Below, piece after piece: positions 18,098-28,069 of a DNA stretch of 64,000 bases (its first letter is position 1; the number at the start of each line of letters is the position of its first letter). This DNA comes from Phaeobacter italicus (GTDB taxonomy: Bacteria; Pseudomonadota; Alphaproteobacteria; Rhodobacterales; Rhodobacteraceae). The stretch covers positions 620,001-684,000 of the forward strand of contig NZ_CVRM01000011.1 of the NCBI RefSeq assembly GCF_001258055.1, read 5' to 3'. The notes beneath the pieces are model-generated. The model had not been told where the DNA came from. It ran no database searches and was given only the letters and a program-made list of their open reading frames with translations. Both the position numbers and the translations under genes were made by a program.

Positions 18098-18370
18098 ATG
18101 GAGAAAAGCGAAACAGAGCTGATGTTGAAGGGCTACGGTCTGACCACGGCCGAGATGACATATCACATGCCCGACCACATCCACGTGCTCAATACCTTTG
18201 TCTGGCAGGACTATGATCTGGCGCCCGATCATCCGCGCCTGTTTGAGTTTATCGAGTTCTGGCAGCGCGAGATCGAGGGCCCGTTGCATTCGGTCCGCTT
18301 TACCCATCGCAAAATGATCAGCCCCGGTGAATGGCGCAACGTCAAGGGCGTGCTGCATCTTCATTCGTGA
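18098..18370 (+). CDS. usg: Usg family protein
   Basis: 90 residues; matches the small alphaproteobacterial Usg proteins first noticed near tryptophan genes, function unknown. Features: LMLKGYGLTTAEMTYHMPDH, then FVWQDYDLAPDHPRL, typical of the family. Strong SD (GAGGAG) upstream. It stands alone between gyrA (divergent) and zwf. Confidence 0.85.
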   Translation: MEKSETELMLKGYGLTTAEMTYHMPDHIHVLNTFVWQDYDLAPDHPRLFEFIEFWQREIEGPLHSVRFTHRKMISPGEWRNVKGVLHLHS

Positions 18371-18562
18371 CCGCTTTGCTGGAATGTAAGGCATAATTCT
18401 GACCATACGGCATGCGTGGGCTTCTGATCTGTTTTCTTTTGCCCTCAGTCGCTTATACTGTCACGGACTAAGCTGGCAGCCCTGCGCTATGGTCCTGATT
18501 TGTCAGGCTGTCTTTGATCTATCCGGCGCAGCAGGCGCGCCCCGCGGCAAAGAGGCAGGCCC

Positions 18563-20032
18563 ATGGTTTCCCGAGTTATTCCGGTCGACCCATTTGATCT
18601 GGTGGTTTTTGGGGGAACTGGCGATCTGGCACAGCGCAAGATCCTGCCGGCCCTGTTTCGGCGCCACTGTGACGAGCAGCTACCCGATGGCGCCCGCATC
18701 ATTGGTGCCGCGCGCAGCGATTTGACCCGCGAAAGCTATCAGGCGCTGGTGGCCGAGGCGCTGCAAACCCATTGCGGCGCATTAGGGCCGGAGCAGCTGG
18801 CCCGGTTTCTGGATCGCGTCCTTTATCTCAGGGTTGATGCAACCGACCCGGCAGGTTGGCAGGCGCTCACACAGGAATTGGGCAAGCCACGCCAGGATCG
18901 GGTGCGGGTGTTCTATTTTTCTGTTGGCCCATCGCTGTTTGCGCCGCTGGCGGAACAGATCTGGGCGCATGAGTTGGCCGACGATCAGACCCGGATCGTG
19001 GTCGAAAAGCCCTTTGGTCATGACCTCGCGTCTGCGCGGGCCTTGAACCAAACCCTTGCCAGTCATTTCGACGAAAGCCAGATTTACCGGATCGACCATT
19101 ATCTGGGCAAGGAAACCGTTCAGAACCTCATGGCGATCCGGTTTGGCAATATGTTGTTTGAGCCGCTTTGGAACAGCCAATATGTCGACCACATCCAGAT
19201 CACGGTGGCAGAGACCGTGGGCGTTGGCGGGCGTGAGGCGTATTACGACAAATCCGGTGCGATGCGGGACATGATGCAGAACCACCTGATGCAGCTTCTC
19301 TGTCTCATCGCGATGGAGCCACCGGCCAAATTCGACCCCGATGCCGTGCGCGATGAAAAGCTGAAGGTGATCCGCGCGCTGGAGCCTGTTGAGCCGCATC
19401 ATATCGTGCGCGGACAATATGTTGCCCCAAGTGGTGTAACCGGTACGGATCTGACGTACCGCGAAACCGTGGGCGCGCCACGCAGCACCACAGAGAGCTA
19501 TGTCGCGCTGAAGGCGCATATCAGCAACTGGCGGTGGGCGGGGACGCCGTTTTACCTGCGGACGGGCAAACGTCTGGTGGCGCGGTCTTCTGTTATCAAC
19601 GTCTTCTTCAAGGATGCGCCGCACTCGATCTTTGGTGCGGATGCGGGGCGGCACGCGAACCTGCTGACAATCCGCCTGCAGCCCGACGAGGGGATCACCC
19701 TGAAAGTGACCATCAAAGAGCCGGGGCCGGGCGGGATGCGGTTGATGGACGTGCCCTTGGACATGAGCTTCGCCCAGGCCCTGGGGGACAACATTCACGG
19801 CGCACCGGACGCCTATGAGCGGCTGATCACCGATGTGATACGGGGCAATCAGACCTTGTTCATGCGCGACGATGAGGTCGAGGCCGCCTGGGCCTGGACG
19901 GATCCGATCATTGCGGGCTGGACATCTCGTGGGGATGTGCCAAAACCCTATGATAGCGGTAGCACCGGCCCCGGCGACGCCGATCTGCTGATGCGCCGTG
20001 ACCAACGAGACTGGCGGGGGATCAACCCATGA
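18563..20032 (+). CDS. zwf: glucose-6-phosphate 1-dehydrogenase
   Basis: Oxidises glucose 6-phosphate to 6-phosphogluconolactone with NAD(P)+, entry to the Entner-Doudoroff and oxidative pentose phosphate routes. 489 residues. Rossmann motif FGGTGDLAQRK near the N-terminus and the active-site signature RIDHYLGKETVQNL (catalytic His and Lys). The stop overlaps the pgl start (ATGA), so the first two steps are coupled; edd and eda are not in the window. Confidence 0.97.
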   Translation: MVSRVIPVDPFDLVVFGGTGDLAQRKILPALFRRHCDEQLPDGARIIGAARSDLTRESYQALVAEALQTHCGALGPEQLARFLDRVLYLRVDATDPAGWQALTQELGKPRQDRVRVFYFSVGPSLFAPLAEQIWAHELADDQTRIVVEKPFGHDLASARALNQTLASHFDESQIYRIDHYLGKETVQNLMAIRFGNMLFEPLWNSQYVDHIQITVAETVGVGGREAYYDKSGAMRDMMQNHLMQLLCLIAMEPPAKFDPDAVRDEKLKVIRALEPVEPHHIVRGQYVAPSGVTGTDLTYRETVGAPRSTTESYVALKAHISNWRWAGTPFYLRTGKRLVARSSVINVFFKDAPHSIFGADAGRHANLLTIRLQPDEGITLKVTIKEPGPGGMRLMDVPLDMSFAQALGDNIHGAPDAYERLITDVIRGNQTLFMRDDEVEAAWAWTDPIIAGWTSRGDVPKPYDSGSTGPGDADLLMRRDQRDWRGINP

Positions 20033-20700
20033 AAATTTCCGAATACGCAGACCGTGACATGCTGGCCATCGATGTGGCCAATCAGATTGCGGGCGACCTC
20101 AAGACGCATTTGCTGCACCATGACAGCGCGTCGATTGCGGTGGCGGGCGGAACAACCCCAGCCCCGATTTTTGACGACCTTTGCGCCGCAGACATCGACT
20201 GGGATCGCGTGCGCCTGATGGCAACCGATGAACGCTGGGTGCCTGCCGACAGCGAGCGTTCGAATGCTCGCATGATCCGCGAGCGGCTCCTTGTTGATCG
20301 CGCTGCCGCGGCCCGGTTCCTGCCGTTCCATGTTCCCGCGCGTGCGCCCGAAGATGTTCTGGCCGAGGTTGAAAGCATGATCGAGCCTGAGCTGCCGCTG
20401 TCGGTTGTCCTGCTTGGTATGGGCGAAGACATGCACACCGCCTCGCTGTTTCCGGGGGTTGGCGGGCTGGAGGCTGCGCTGGCCGCGACTGCGCCCATCC
20501 TTGCGGTCATGCGCCCTGACAGCCAGCCAGAGCCCCGCATCAGCCTGTCAGCCCGTGTGCTGGATGCTGCGATTTCCAAACATCTGGTGATCTACGGCGA
20601 TGCCAAGCGCGAAGCGTTGGAGCGCGCCAAGTCGCTGCCACCGGAAGAGGCGCCAATTCAGGCCGTCTTGTCAGAAATGACAGTGCACTGGGCCCCCTGA
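20029..20700 (+). CDS. pgl: 6-phosphogluconolactonase
   Basis: Hydrolyses the lactone made by Zwf. 223 residues, NagB/DevB fold with the VAGGTTPAPIF, TDERWVPADSERSN and LGMGEDMHTASLFPG blocks of the family. The start overlaps the zwf stop by 4 nt; a terminator follows. Confidence 0.95.
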   Translation: MKISEYADRDMLAIDVANQIAGDLKTHLLHHDSASIAVAGGTTPAPIFDDLCAADIDWDRVRLMATDERWVPADSERSNARMIRERLLVDRAAAARFLPFHVPARAPEDVLAEVESMIEPELPLSVVLLGMGEDMHTASLFPGVGGLEAALAATAPILAVMRPDSQPEPRISLSARVLDAAISKHLVIYGDAKREALERAKSLPPEEAPIQAVLSEMTVHWAP

Positions 20701-20769
20701 GCCAGCGCGCAAGCAACGCATGCGCGTGTGCGCGGTGCCTTTACGCATGTTTGCAGAACATGTTCGCAA

Positions 20770-20804
20770 ATATGGGCCGTCCCGTTTGGGAGGGCCTATT
20801 TTTA
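20770..20804 (+). terminator. intrinsic terminator after zwf-pgl
   Basis: GGGCCGTCCC (20774-20783), loop GTTT, GGGAGGGCCT (20788-20797) with one internal mismatch, followed by ATTTTTA. Confidence 0.75.
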
Positions 20805-20807
20805 TGC

Positions 20808-21284
20808 TCAGCCTTCGGCGACGGCGCCGTCACGTTCGATAAGGGATTGGCGCAAGGGGTCGGGCAGGGGATAGCCTGATTGTCCATCTGGCGTGCGCAA
20901 CACCATCACACCGGTCATTGTTGCGCGCAGATCGCCGGACCAGATCTGCTGCTCCATGATGTAAGAGGTGCGGCGAAACGAAACGACGCGGGCAGTGGTG
21001 ATGTAATCCTCGTCCAGCACCATTTCCTTGACGTAGTGGATATTGGCGTTGCGCACGACATTGCGCGGGGCTGGCATCCCGTCAAAGAAGGGTGCGAAGA
21101 AGCGGTTGAAATACGCCACGCGCAGGGTTTCAAACCAGCTGAGATAGGCCTTGTTGTTGACGTGGTGCAGGATATCCAGTTCGGAAAACCGCACCCGGTC
21201 GGCCATTGCCAGCGGCTGAGGCTCTGTCAGGCCATGTTCGATCTGCGCTTCAGCGCTGAGTGGGGTGTGATAAATCAGCTCCAT
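20808..21284 (-). CDS. hotdog-fold acyl-CoA thioesterase (4HBT family)
   Basis: 158 residues. The 4HBT layout is visible: VRFSELDILHHVNNKAYLSW (with D and the LHHVNN active-site helix) then IHYVKEMVLDEDYITTARVV. Such enzymes hydrolyse acyl-CoA thioesters; substrate unknown. Convergent with pgl. Weak SD. Confidence 0.85.
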   Translation of the reverse strand: MELIYHTPLSAEAQIEHGLTEPQPLAMADRVRFSELDILHHVNNKAYLSWFETLRVAYFNRFFAPFFDGMPAPRNVVRNANIHYVKEMVLDEDYITTARVVSFRRTSYIMEQQIWSGDLRATMTGVMVLRTPDGQSGYPLPDPLRQSLIERDGAVAEG

Positions 21285-21388
21285 TGCGCCTGCCTAGGCG
21301 GAATGTCCGAGCGGCGCAAGGGCTGGCGGGCTTCATGCACCGATCCGGTATGCTGATCGGCGTCGGGGTGGACGAATATGATCGGCAC

Positions 21389-21415
21389 ACAAAAAAACCG
21401 ACTGATTTCAGTCGG
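21389..21415 (-). terminator. intrinsic terminator downstream of tRNA-Gly
   Basis: On the minus strand CCGACTG, loop AAAT, CAGTCGG (21415-21398) followed by seven T (21397-21391). About 60 nt after the tRNA 3' end. The 190-bp gap 21285-21475 holds nothing else I can see. Confidence 0.85.
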
Positions 21416-21475
21416 CTACGTAATGTCCGTGATCTGCGCTGGAATGGACCCTCGAATGGACCCTAGGGTGTTTAC

Positions 21476-21549
21476 TGGAGCGGGTAACGGGAATCGAACC
21501 CGTAACTAAAGCTTGGGAAGCTGCCGTGATACCTTTTCACCATACCCGC
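21476..21549 (-). tRNA. tRNA-Gly (CCC anticodon), CCA encoded
   Basis: Minus-strand cloverleaf: acceptor GCGGGTA (21549-21543) with TACCCGC (21486-21480), discriminator T, then encoded CCA (21478-21476). Anticodon loop TTCCCAA gives CCC; T-arm ACGGG-TTCGATT-CCCGT. The anticodon stem has one C-T mismatch. Confidence 0.95.
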
Positions 21550-21635
21550 ATCCGTGCTGCTGGGAGTAGCGAATTCGCCGGGGCGGGTCAAGCGCACAAC
21601 ACGCTGATTGCCCCGGCAAAATCGTTTTCCCTTAC

Positions 21636-23720
21636 CTAGCCGCGACGGCGGCGACGGCGGCGCCCTCCGTCCTCAGCTGCGTCACCGCCACCGCTGTTGA
21701 AATTAACCTGCGGCAGTGTCACGACCGTGCCCAGGATCGGGAAGGGCTCGGCAGAGTTGGGGATGGCAGACGCGTTGACGAAATGCTCTTGGAAACGCGG
21801 CTCCACTGCGGTTTCGATCTTTTCGATGTTGCGGACGGTTTCCTCGATTTCGCCGCGCGCTTCGAGGTTCAGCAAGGCAATCCGTGCGCCGGTGCCAGCG
21901 GCGTTGCCTGCCGATGTGACCTTGTCCAGTTCGCAATCTGGGATCATGCCAAGAACCATGGCGTGTTTGGCTGAGATATGCGCCCCAAAGGCACCGGCGA
22001 GCACAACGCGGTCGACCTTTTCCACGCCGAATTTGTCCATCAGGAGCCGGGCGCCGGAATAAAGCGCAGCCTTTGCCATCTGGATTGCGCGGATGTCGGG
22101 GTTGGTGACGGTGATCGTCGGGCCGCCCTCGGCGGAGCCGTCCCACAGCATGTAGGCATTGGTGCGCCCATCCTGAATGCAGCGTGCCGTGCCGGTTTGT
22201 TCGGCCGAGCCGATCAGGCCAGAGGCATCCAGCACGCCAGCCATGCGCATTTCGGCGATTGCCTCGATGATGCCGGAACCGCAGATGCCGGTGATGCCGG
22301 TCGTCGCGATAGACTGGGCAAAGCCCTCTTCATCCGACCACACATCTGAACCGATCACGCGGAAACGTGGCTCTTTGGTTTCCGGGTTGATTTCGACGCG
22401 TTCGATGGCGCCCGGGGCGGCGCGCTGACCGCTGGAGATCTGGGCGCCTTCAAACGCAGGACCAGTGGGAGAGGAACAGGCCAGAACCTTTTCCTTGTTG
22501 CCAAGTAGGATCTCGGCGTTGGTGCCCACGTCAACAACCAGCACCAGATCCTCTGATTTGTCCGGCGCCTCGGAAAGGGCGACCGCCGCAGCATCCGCGC
22601 CGACGTGACCGGCGATGCAGGGCAGTAGATAGACACGGGCGGCCGGATGAATGTTGAGGTTCAGTTCAATCGCCCGCAGCGACAGCGCGTTGGAGGTTGC
22701 CAGCGCAAAAGGGGCCTGACCCAGCTCAAACGGGTCGATGCCGAGGAACAGGTGATGCATCACCGGATTGCAGACAAACACCGCATCCACGATCAACGCC
22801 TTGTCGATTTCCGCTTCGGCGGCGATTTGGGTGAACAGCGCGTTCATGCCCTCGCGCACGGCGGCTGTCATTTCCTGATCGCCGCCCTTGTTCATCATGG
22901 AATAGGACACCCGGCTCATCAGGTCTTCGCCAAAACGGATCTGCGGGTTCATGATCCCGGAGGAGGCAACCACCTGGCCGGTTTTCAGGTCGCACAGATG
23001 GGCCGCGATGGTGGTAGAGCCAAGATCCACCGCAAGACCATAGACAGAGCCTTCGTAATAGCCGGGCCAGATGTGCATGATCTTGGGGGACTGGCTGGCG
23101 TCGCCCAGATGCACGGCGACTGTCACCTTCCAGTTGCCCTTGCGCAGGGCCGGCTGCAGGCACTGCAGGATATGAAGATCGGTTTGCACGCCCTTCAGAC
23201 CCCACTGGCTGTCCAGCGCCTCGATCAGCCGCTCCATGTCGCCGGTCGGCTTGTGCATGTCGGGCTCTTCAACCTCGACATAATACAGCCGCGTCGACGG
23301 GTTCATGGTGACTTCACGCGCTTCGGCCCGCTTGCGCACCACTTGGCGGTGCACCTGGCTTTCTGGCGGGACGTCAATCACCACATCCCCCTGAACGGTT
23401 GCCTGACAGCCAAGTCGGCGCCCGTCGATCAGCCCGCGTTTGTCCTTGTAGCGCTGTTCGACCTTGTTCCACTCGCTCAGCGCATCATCCGAAACGCTTA
23501 CCCCGTGCTTGGAAAACTCTCCGTACGACGGGGTGATCTGGCACTTGGAGCAGATGCCGCGACCGCCGCAGACAGAGTCGAGATCGACCCCAAGTTGGCG
23601 GGCCGCTGTCAGGACGGGCGTTCCAACGGGAAAGCGGCCGCGCTTGCCCGATGGGGTGAACACCACCAACGGATCGGTTGCGGATGCCTGGGTCGGGTCG
23701 GTGACGGGATCGTTTGCCAT
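21636..23720 (-). CDS. ASKHA-domain corrinoid activation protein (RamA/RACo-like, DUF4445)
   Basis: 694 residues. N-terminal [2Fe-2S] ferredoxin domain (CGGRGICSKC, with further Cys at LGCQATVQGD), linker, then an ASKHA ATPase-like domain (VDLGSTTIAAHLCD, VVDVGTNAEILLG, SGSGIIEAIAEM-like CGSGII). RamA/RACo proteins reduce inactive Co(II) corrinoids with ATP. In Phaeobacter-type bacteria a protein of this kind reactivates a split, B12-dependent methionine synthase; I recall this from genetic work, and it is the likely role here. ATG 23720 chosen over upstream in-frame starts because of AGGTAGAGG before it. Ends in a Gly/Arg-rich tail with seven consecutive Arg. Confidence 0.88.
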   Translation of the reverse strand: MANDPVTDPTQASATDPLVVFTPSGKRGRFPVGTPVLTAARQLGVDLDSVCGGRGICSKCQITPSYGEFSKHGVSVSDDALSEWNKVEQRYKDKRGLIDGRRLGCQATVQGDVVIDVPPESQVHRQVVRKRAEAREVTMNPSTRLYYVEVEEPDMHKPTGDMERLIEALDSQWGLKGVQTDLHILQCLQPALRKGNWKVTVAVHLGDASQSPKIMHIWPGYYEGSVYGLAVDLGSTTIAAHLCDLKTGQVVASSGIMNPQIRFGEDLMSRVSYSMMNKGGDQEMTAAVREGMNALFTQIAAEAEIDKALIVDAVFVCNPVMHHLFLGIDPFELGQAPFALATSNALSLRAIELNLNIHPAARVYLLPCIAGHVGADAAAVALSEAPDKSEDLVLVVDVGTNAEILLGNKEKVLACSSPTGPAFEGAQISSGQRAAPGAIERVEINPETKEPRFRVIGSDVWSDEEGFAQSIATTGITGICGSGIIEAIAEMRMAGVLDASGLIGSAEQTGTARCIQDGRTNAYMLWDGSAEGGPTITVTNPDIRAIQMAKAALYSGARLLMDKFGVEKVDRVVLAGAFGAHISAKHAMVLGMIPDCELDKVTSAGNAAGTGARIALLNLEARGEIEETVRNIEKIETAVEPRFQEHFVNASAIPNSAEPFPILGTVVTLPQVNFNSGGGDAAEDGGRRRRRRRG

Positions 23721-23845
23721 GCCTCTACCTATGTTCGTGCGCATTTTGCGGGAGCATATGGCGTTTTGCGCGCAGGGAAAGCCGGGCCGCGTCATTTTCA
23801 TGCCCGCTGGCGTCATTTATGTCTGGTTTTGGCGCAGTTTAGCGC

Positions 23846-25036
23846 TCAGGTGTCGCTATGGTCGTCTTGTGTCGCGCCATTGGCGAGCCATTTCAGGATG
23901 TCTTTGCGATTGCCATCAAGGCTGGGGGCGGGTCTGCGGGTCACAGGATCGGGCAGGGCTGAGAGTTTGACCGGATTGCCTGCTGCCTTGTACTGCGGAT
24001 GGCCGTCTGCGTCGCACACATCGACCACCATATTGCGGGCAAGGATCTGAGGATCCTGCATGACCTGCGCCACATCCTGAATGGGACCGGTGGGGATGCC
24101 TGCACGCTGCAGCTCTTGGATCCAGTGCTGTTTGGGCTGGTCCAGCGTCACTGCCTCAATCAGCCGTTTCAACAGCCGCGCATTTTCACAGCGGGCCAAG
24201 TTGGTGGCAAATCGCGGATCTTCTGCAAGAGGCAGGCCAAGCGTCTTGCACAGGCTCGCGAAAAGCGCGTCATTGCCCGCGGCAATCACAAACAGCCCGT
24301 CGCGGGCATGAAAGGTCTCAAATGGCGTGATCGACGGATGGCGCGCACCGGACGGGCGGGGGGAATGGCCCGTCACAGAGGTGATGGCGACCGCATGTTC
24401 CAGCAACGCGAGCTGGCTGTCGAGCATGGACACGTCAACCTTCTGTCCGGGCGCGCCGGATTTGACGGCATAGAGCGCAGCAAGAACCCCCTGACACAGG
24501 AACATGCCCGCTGCGATATCGCCGATAGAGGCCCCGACGCGCACTGGGTCGCGGTCTTTTTCCCCGGTGATCGACATGACGCCTCCGCGGGCCTGAACCA
24601 CCATGTCATAGGCAGGGCGCAACCGGTCCGGGCCGGTGTGGCCAAAACCTGAGACAGCGCCATAGATCAGGTTTGGAAACCGCGCATGCAGCGCCTCCCA
24701 CCCATAACCGAGCCGCTCCATGACGCCGGGGCGAAAATTCTCAAGGATCACATCGGCGCGCTCCAGCAGCTGATCAAAGATCACCCGATCGGTTTCGGCC
24801 CGCAGGTCCAGCGCGATGCTTTCCTTGCCGTGGTTGATGGTCGCAAAATAGGCGCTTGCGCCATCCTTGAACGGCGGAAAGGCGCGGGTATCGTCGCCAA
24901 GGCCGGGACGCTCTACCTTGATGATGCGCGCACCCAGATCCTGCAGACCCATAGAGGCATAGGGCCCGGCGAGGACATGGGTAAGGTCAAGGACAACGAC
25001 CCCCTCCAATGGGCGGCAGCATGTGTCGTCTGGCAT
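23846..25036 (-). CDS. CaiB/BaiF-family CoA-transferase
   Basis: 396 residues, class III CoA-transferase. N-terminal LEGVVVLDLTHVLAGPYASMGLQDLGARIIKVE with the catalytic Asp expected near residue 165 in PAYDMVVQARGGVMSITG. Moves CoA between carboxylic acids; the acid pair cannot be inferred. ATG 25036 fits the family start; ATG 25075 is possible. Divergent from guaB; minus-strand neighbour is the RamA-like gene 125 bp downstream. Confidence 0.9.
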   Translation of the reverse strand: MPDDTCCRPLEGVVVLDLTHVLAGPYASMGLQDLGARIIKVERPGLGDDTRAFPPFKDGASAYFATINHGKESIALDLRAETDRVIFDQLLERADVILENFRPGVMERLGYGWEALHARFPNLIYGAVSGFGHTGPDRLRPAYDMVVQARGGVMSITGEKDRDPVRVGASIGDIAAGMFLCQGVLAALYAVKSGAPGQKVDVSMLDSQLALLEHAVAITSVTGHSPRPSGARHPSITPFETFHARDGLFVIAAGNDALFASLCKTLGLPLAEDPRFATNLARCENARLLKRLIEAVTLDQPKQHWIQELQRAGIPTGPIQDVAQVMQDPQILARNMVVDVCDADGHPQYKAAGNPVKLSALPDPVTRRPAPSLDGNRKDILKWLANGATQDDHSDT

Positions 25037-25259
25037 GGCTCTGGGGTTCCGATCTGATCTGTTCGCGTATCCCATGCTGACAGCAGGAGAGCCGCACCGC
25101 CTTGATCCATGTCAGCAAAGATCGGCGGCCCCGTGACAGGCAAACGGATCGTTTCGGCGCAGGGGCGTGAATTCTCCGGTTTTTCTCGAATCGGGCTCTT
25201 TCCCATCTGCGGCATCTGTGCCATAGGGTCATCGCCAACGGGGTTTTGCATGGGGATAG

Positions 25260-26711
<1,452 letters not shown>

Positions 26712-26762
26712 AAAACAGGAGCGCTGCCGGATGACCGTGATGCATCGCCATGAGGCCGGGGC

Positions 26763-27974
26763 ATGACCCCGGCAGCCCGCCGACAGGCCGCAATCGAAAT
26801 CCTCGACCAGATCCTGGCCGGGGAACCTGCGGAGAAACAGCTGACAGCCTGGGCGCGACGTAGCCGCTTTGCCGGATCCAAGGATCGGGCAGCGGTGCGC
26901 GACCACGTATTTGACGCGCTGCGGTGCTTGCGTTCCTTTGCGGCCCTTGGTGGCGGGGGCAGGGTGGATCTGATCGATCACACAACCACCACCGGTCGCC
27001 AGCTGATGCTGGGCGCATTGCGCGCCGAAGGTGTGGAGCCCGACACGCTGTTCACGGGTGAAGGTCATGGGCCTTCTGCACTTAACGATGATGAACGTGC
27101 TGCGCTCGCGCGGGTGCCAGAGCTGTCCGATGCGGAACGGCTGGATATTCCCCAATGGCTCTGGCCGTTGTTTTCTGAGAGCCTGGGCGATGGGGTTGAG
27201 GCGGCAGGCCGGGCCCTGCAGAGCCGGGCGCCAGTGCATTTGCGCGTCAACCGCCGTCATCCGGATCAGGCAGAGGCGGTTGCCCGGCTCGCATCCGAAG
27301 GCATCCTGGCGGAGCCGCACCCTGCGGCGGACACTGCATTGAACGTCACCGAAGGTGCCCGAAAGCTGCGCAACTCTCTTGCCTATGCTCATGGGTTGGT
27401 AGAGCTGCAGGATGCTGCCAGTCAGGCGGTGATCGAGGCGCTGCCGCTTGCCGATGGGATGCGGGTGCTGGACTATTGCGCCGGCGGTGGTGGCAAAAGC
27501 TTGGCGCTGGCGGCGCGGGCAAAGATCGACCTTTATGCCCATGATATTGCGGCACAACGGATGAAAGATCTGCCAGTCCGTGCAGAGCGTGCGGGCGTCA
27601 AGGTAACCCTGCTGGAGCCGCGGAAAACCGGCGCAAAGGCCCCCTATGACCTGGTGCTGTGTGATGCACCTTGTTCTGGCTCCGGATCTTGGCGCCGCGC
27701 CCCCGAGGGCAAGTGGCGGCTCAGCCAGTCCCAGCTCGACACTTTGTGCCAGACCCAAAGCGCCATTCTTGATGAGGCCGCTGAACTGGTCGCTGACGGC
27801 GGCGTTTTGGCCTATGCCACATGCTCCATGCTGTCGGTCGAAAACCGCAAGCAGGTTGATGATTTTCTCGCACGCCGCTCTGGCTGGCAGTTGCAGAGCG
27901 ATCACGGCTGGCAGGTGCAGGGCGGCACCGACGGTTTCTATGTTGCGGTACTGCGCCGTATCGGCAACGATTAA
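26763..27974 (+). CDS. rsmB: 16S rRNA m5C methyltransferase, RsmB/Sun (NOL1/NOP2) family
   Basis: 403 residues. N-terminal NusB-like RNA-binding part, then SAM-binding VLDYCAGGGGKSLALA and the two catalytic cysteines in CDAPCSGSG (Cys304) and YATCSML. RsmB methylates C967 of 16S rRNA; RsmF-like specificity cannot be excluded. Probably co-transcribed with guaB. Confidence 0.88.
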   Translation: MTPAARRQAAIEILDQILAGEPAEKQLTAWARRSRFAGSKDRAAVRDHVFDALRCLRSFAALGGGGRVDLIDHTTTTGRQLMLGALRAEGVEPDTLFTGEGHGPSALNDDERAALARVPELSDAERLDIPQWLWPLFSESLGDGVEAAGRALQSRAPVHLRVNRRHPDQAEAVARLASEGILAEPHPAADTALNVTEGARKLRNSLAYAHGLVELQDAASQAVIEALPLADGMRVLDYCAGGGGKSLALAARAKIDLYAHDIAAQRMKDLPVRAERAGVKVTLLEPRKTGAKAPYDLVLCDAPCSGSGSWRRAPEGKWRLSQSQLDTLCQTQSAILDEAAELVADGGVLAYATCSMLSVENRKQVDDFLARRSGWQLQSDHGWQVQGGTDGFYVAVLRRIGND

Positions 27975-28006
27975 ACCCAGAGAGATCCAATAAAATTACT
28001 GCAACC

Positions 28007-28021
28007 TTAACGCAGTCTTAA
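28007..28021. promoter_or_regulatory. perfect CtrA box (TTAA-N7-TTAA) upstream of cckA
   Basis: TTAACGCAGTCTTAA at 28007-28021, followed by CC, 49 bp before the cckA ATG. Matches the CtrA consensus TTAA-N7-TTAA(C) exactly. CtrA is the output of the CckA-ChpT relay, so this suggests feedback. Confidence 0.65.
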
Positions 28022-28069
28022 CCTTATTCGTCGCGATATGGGCGCACTTGATCCATTGAGGGAGCCGCA

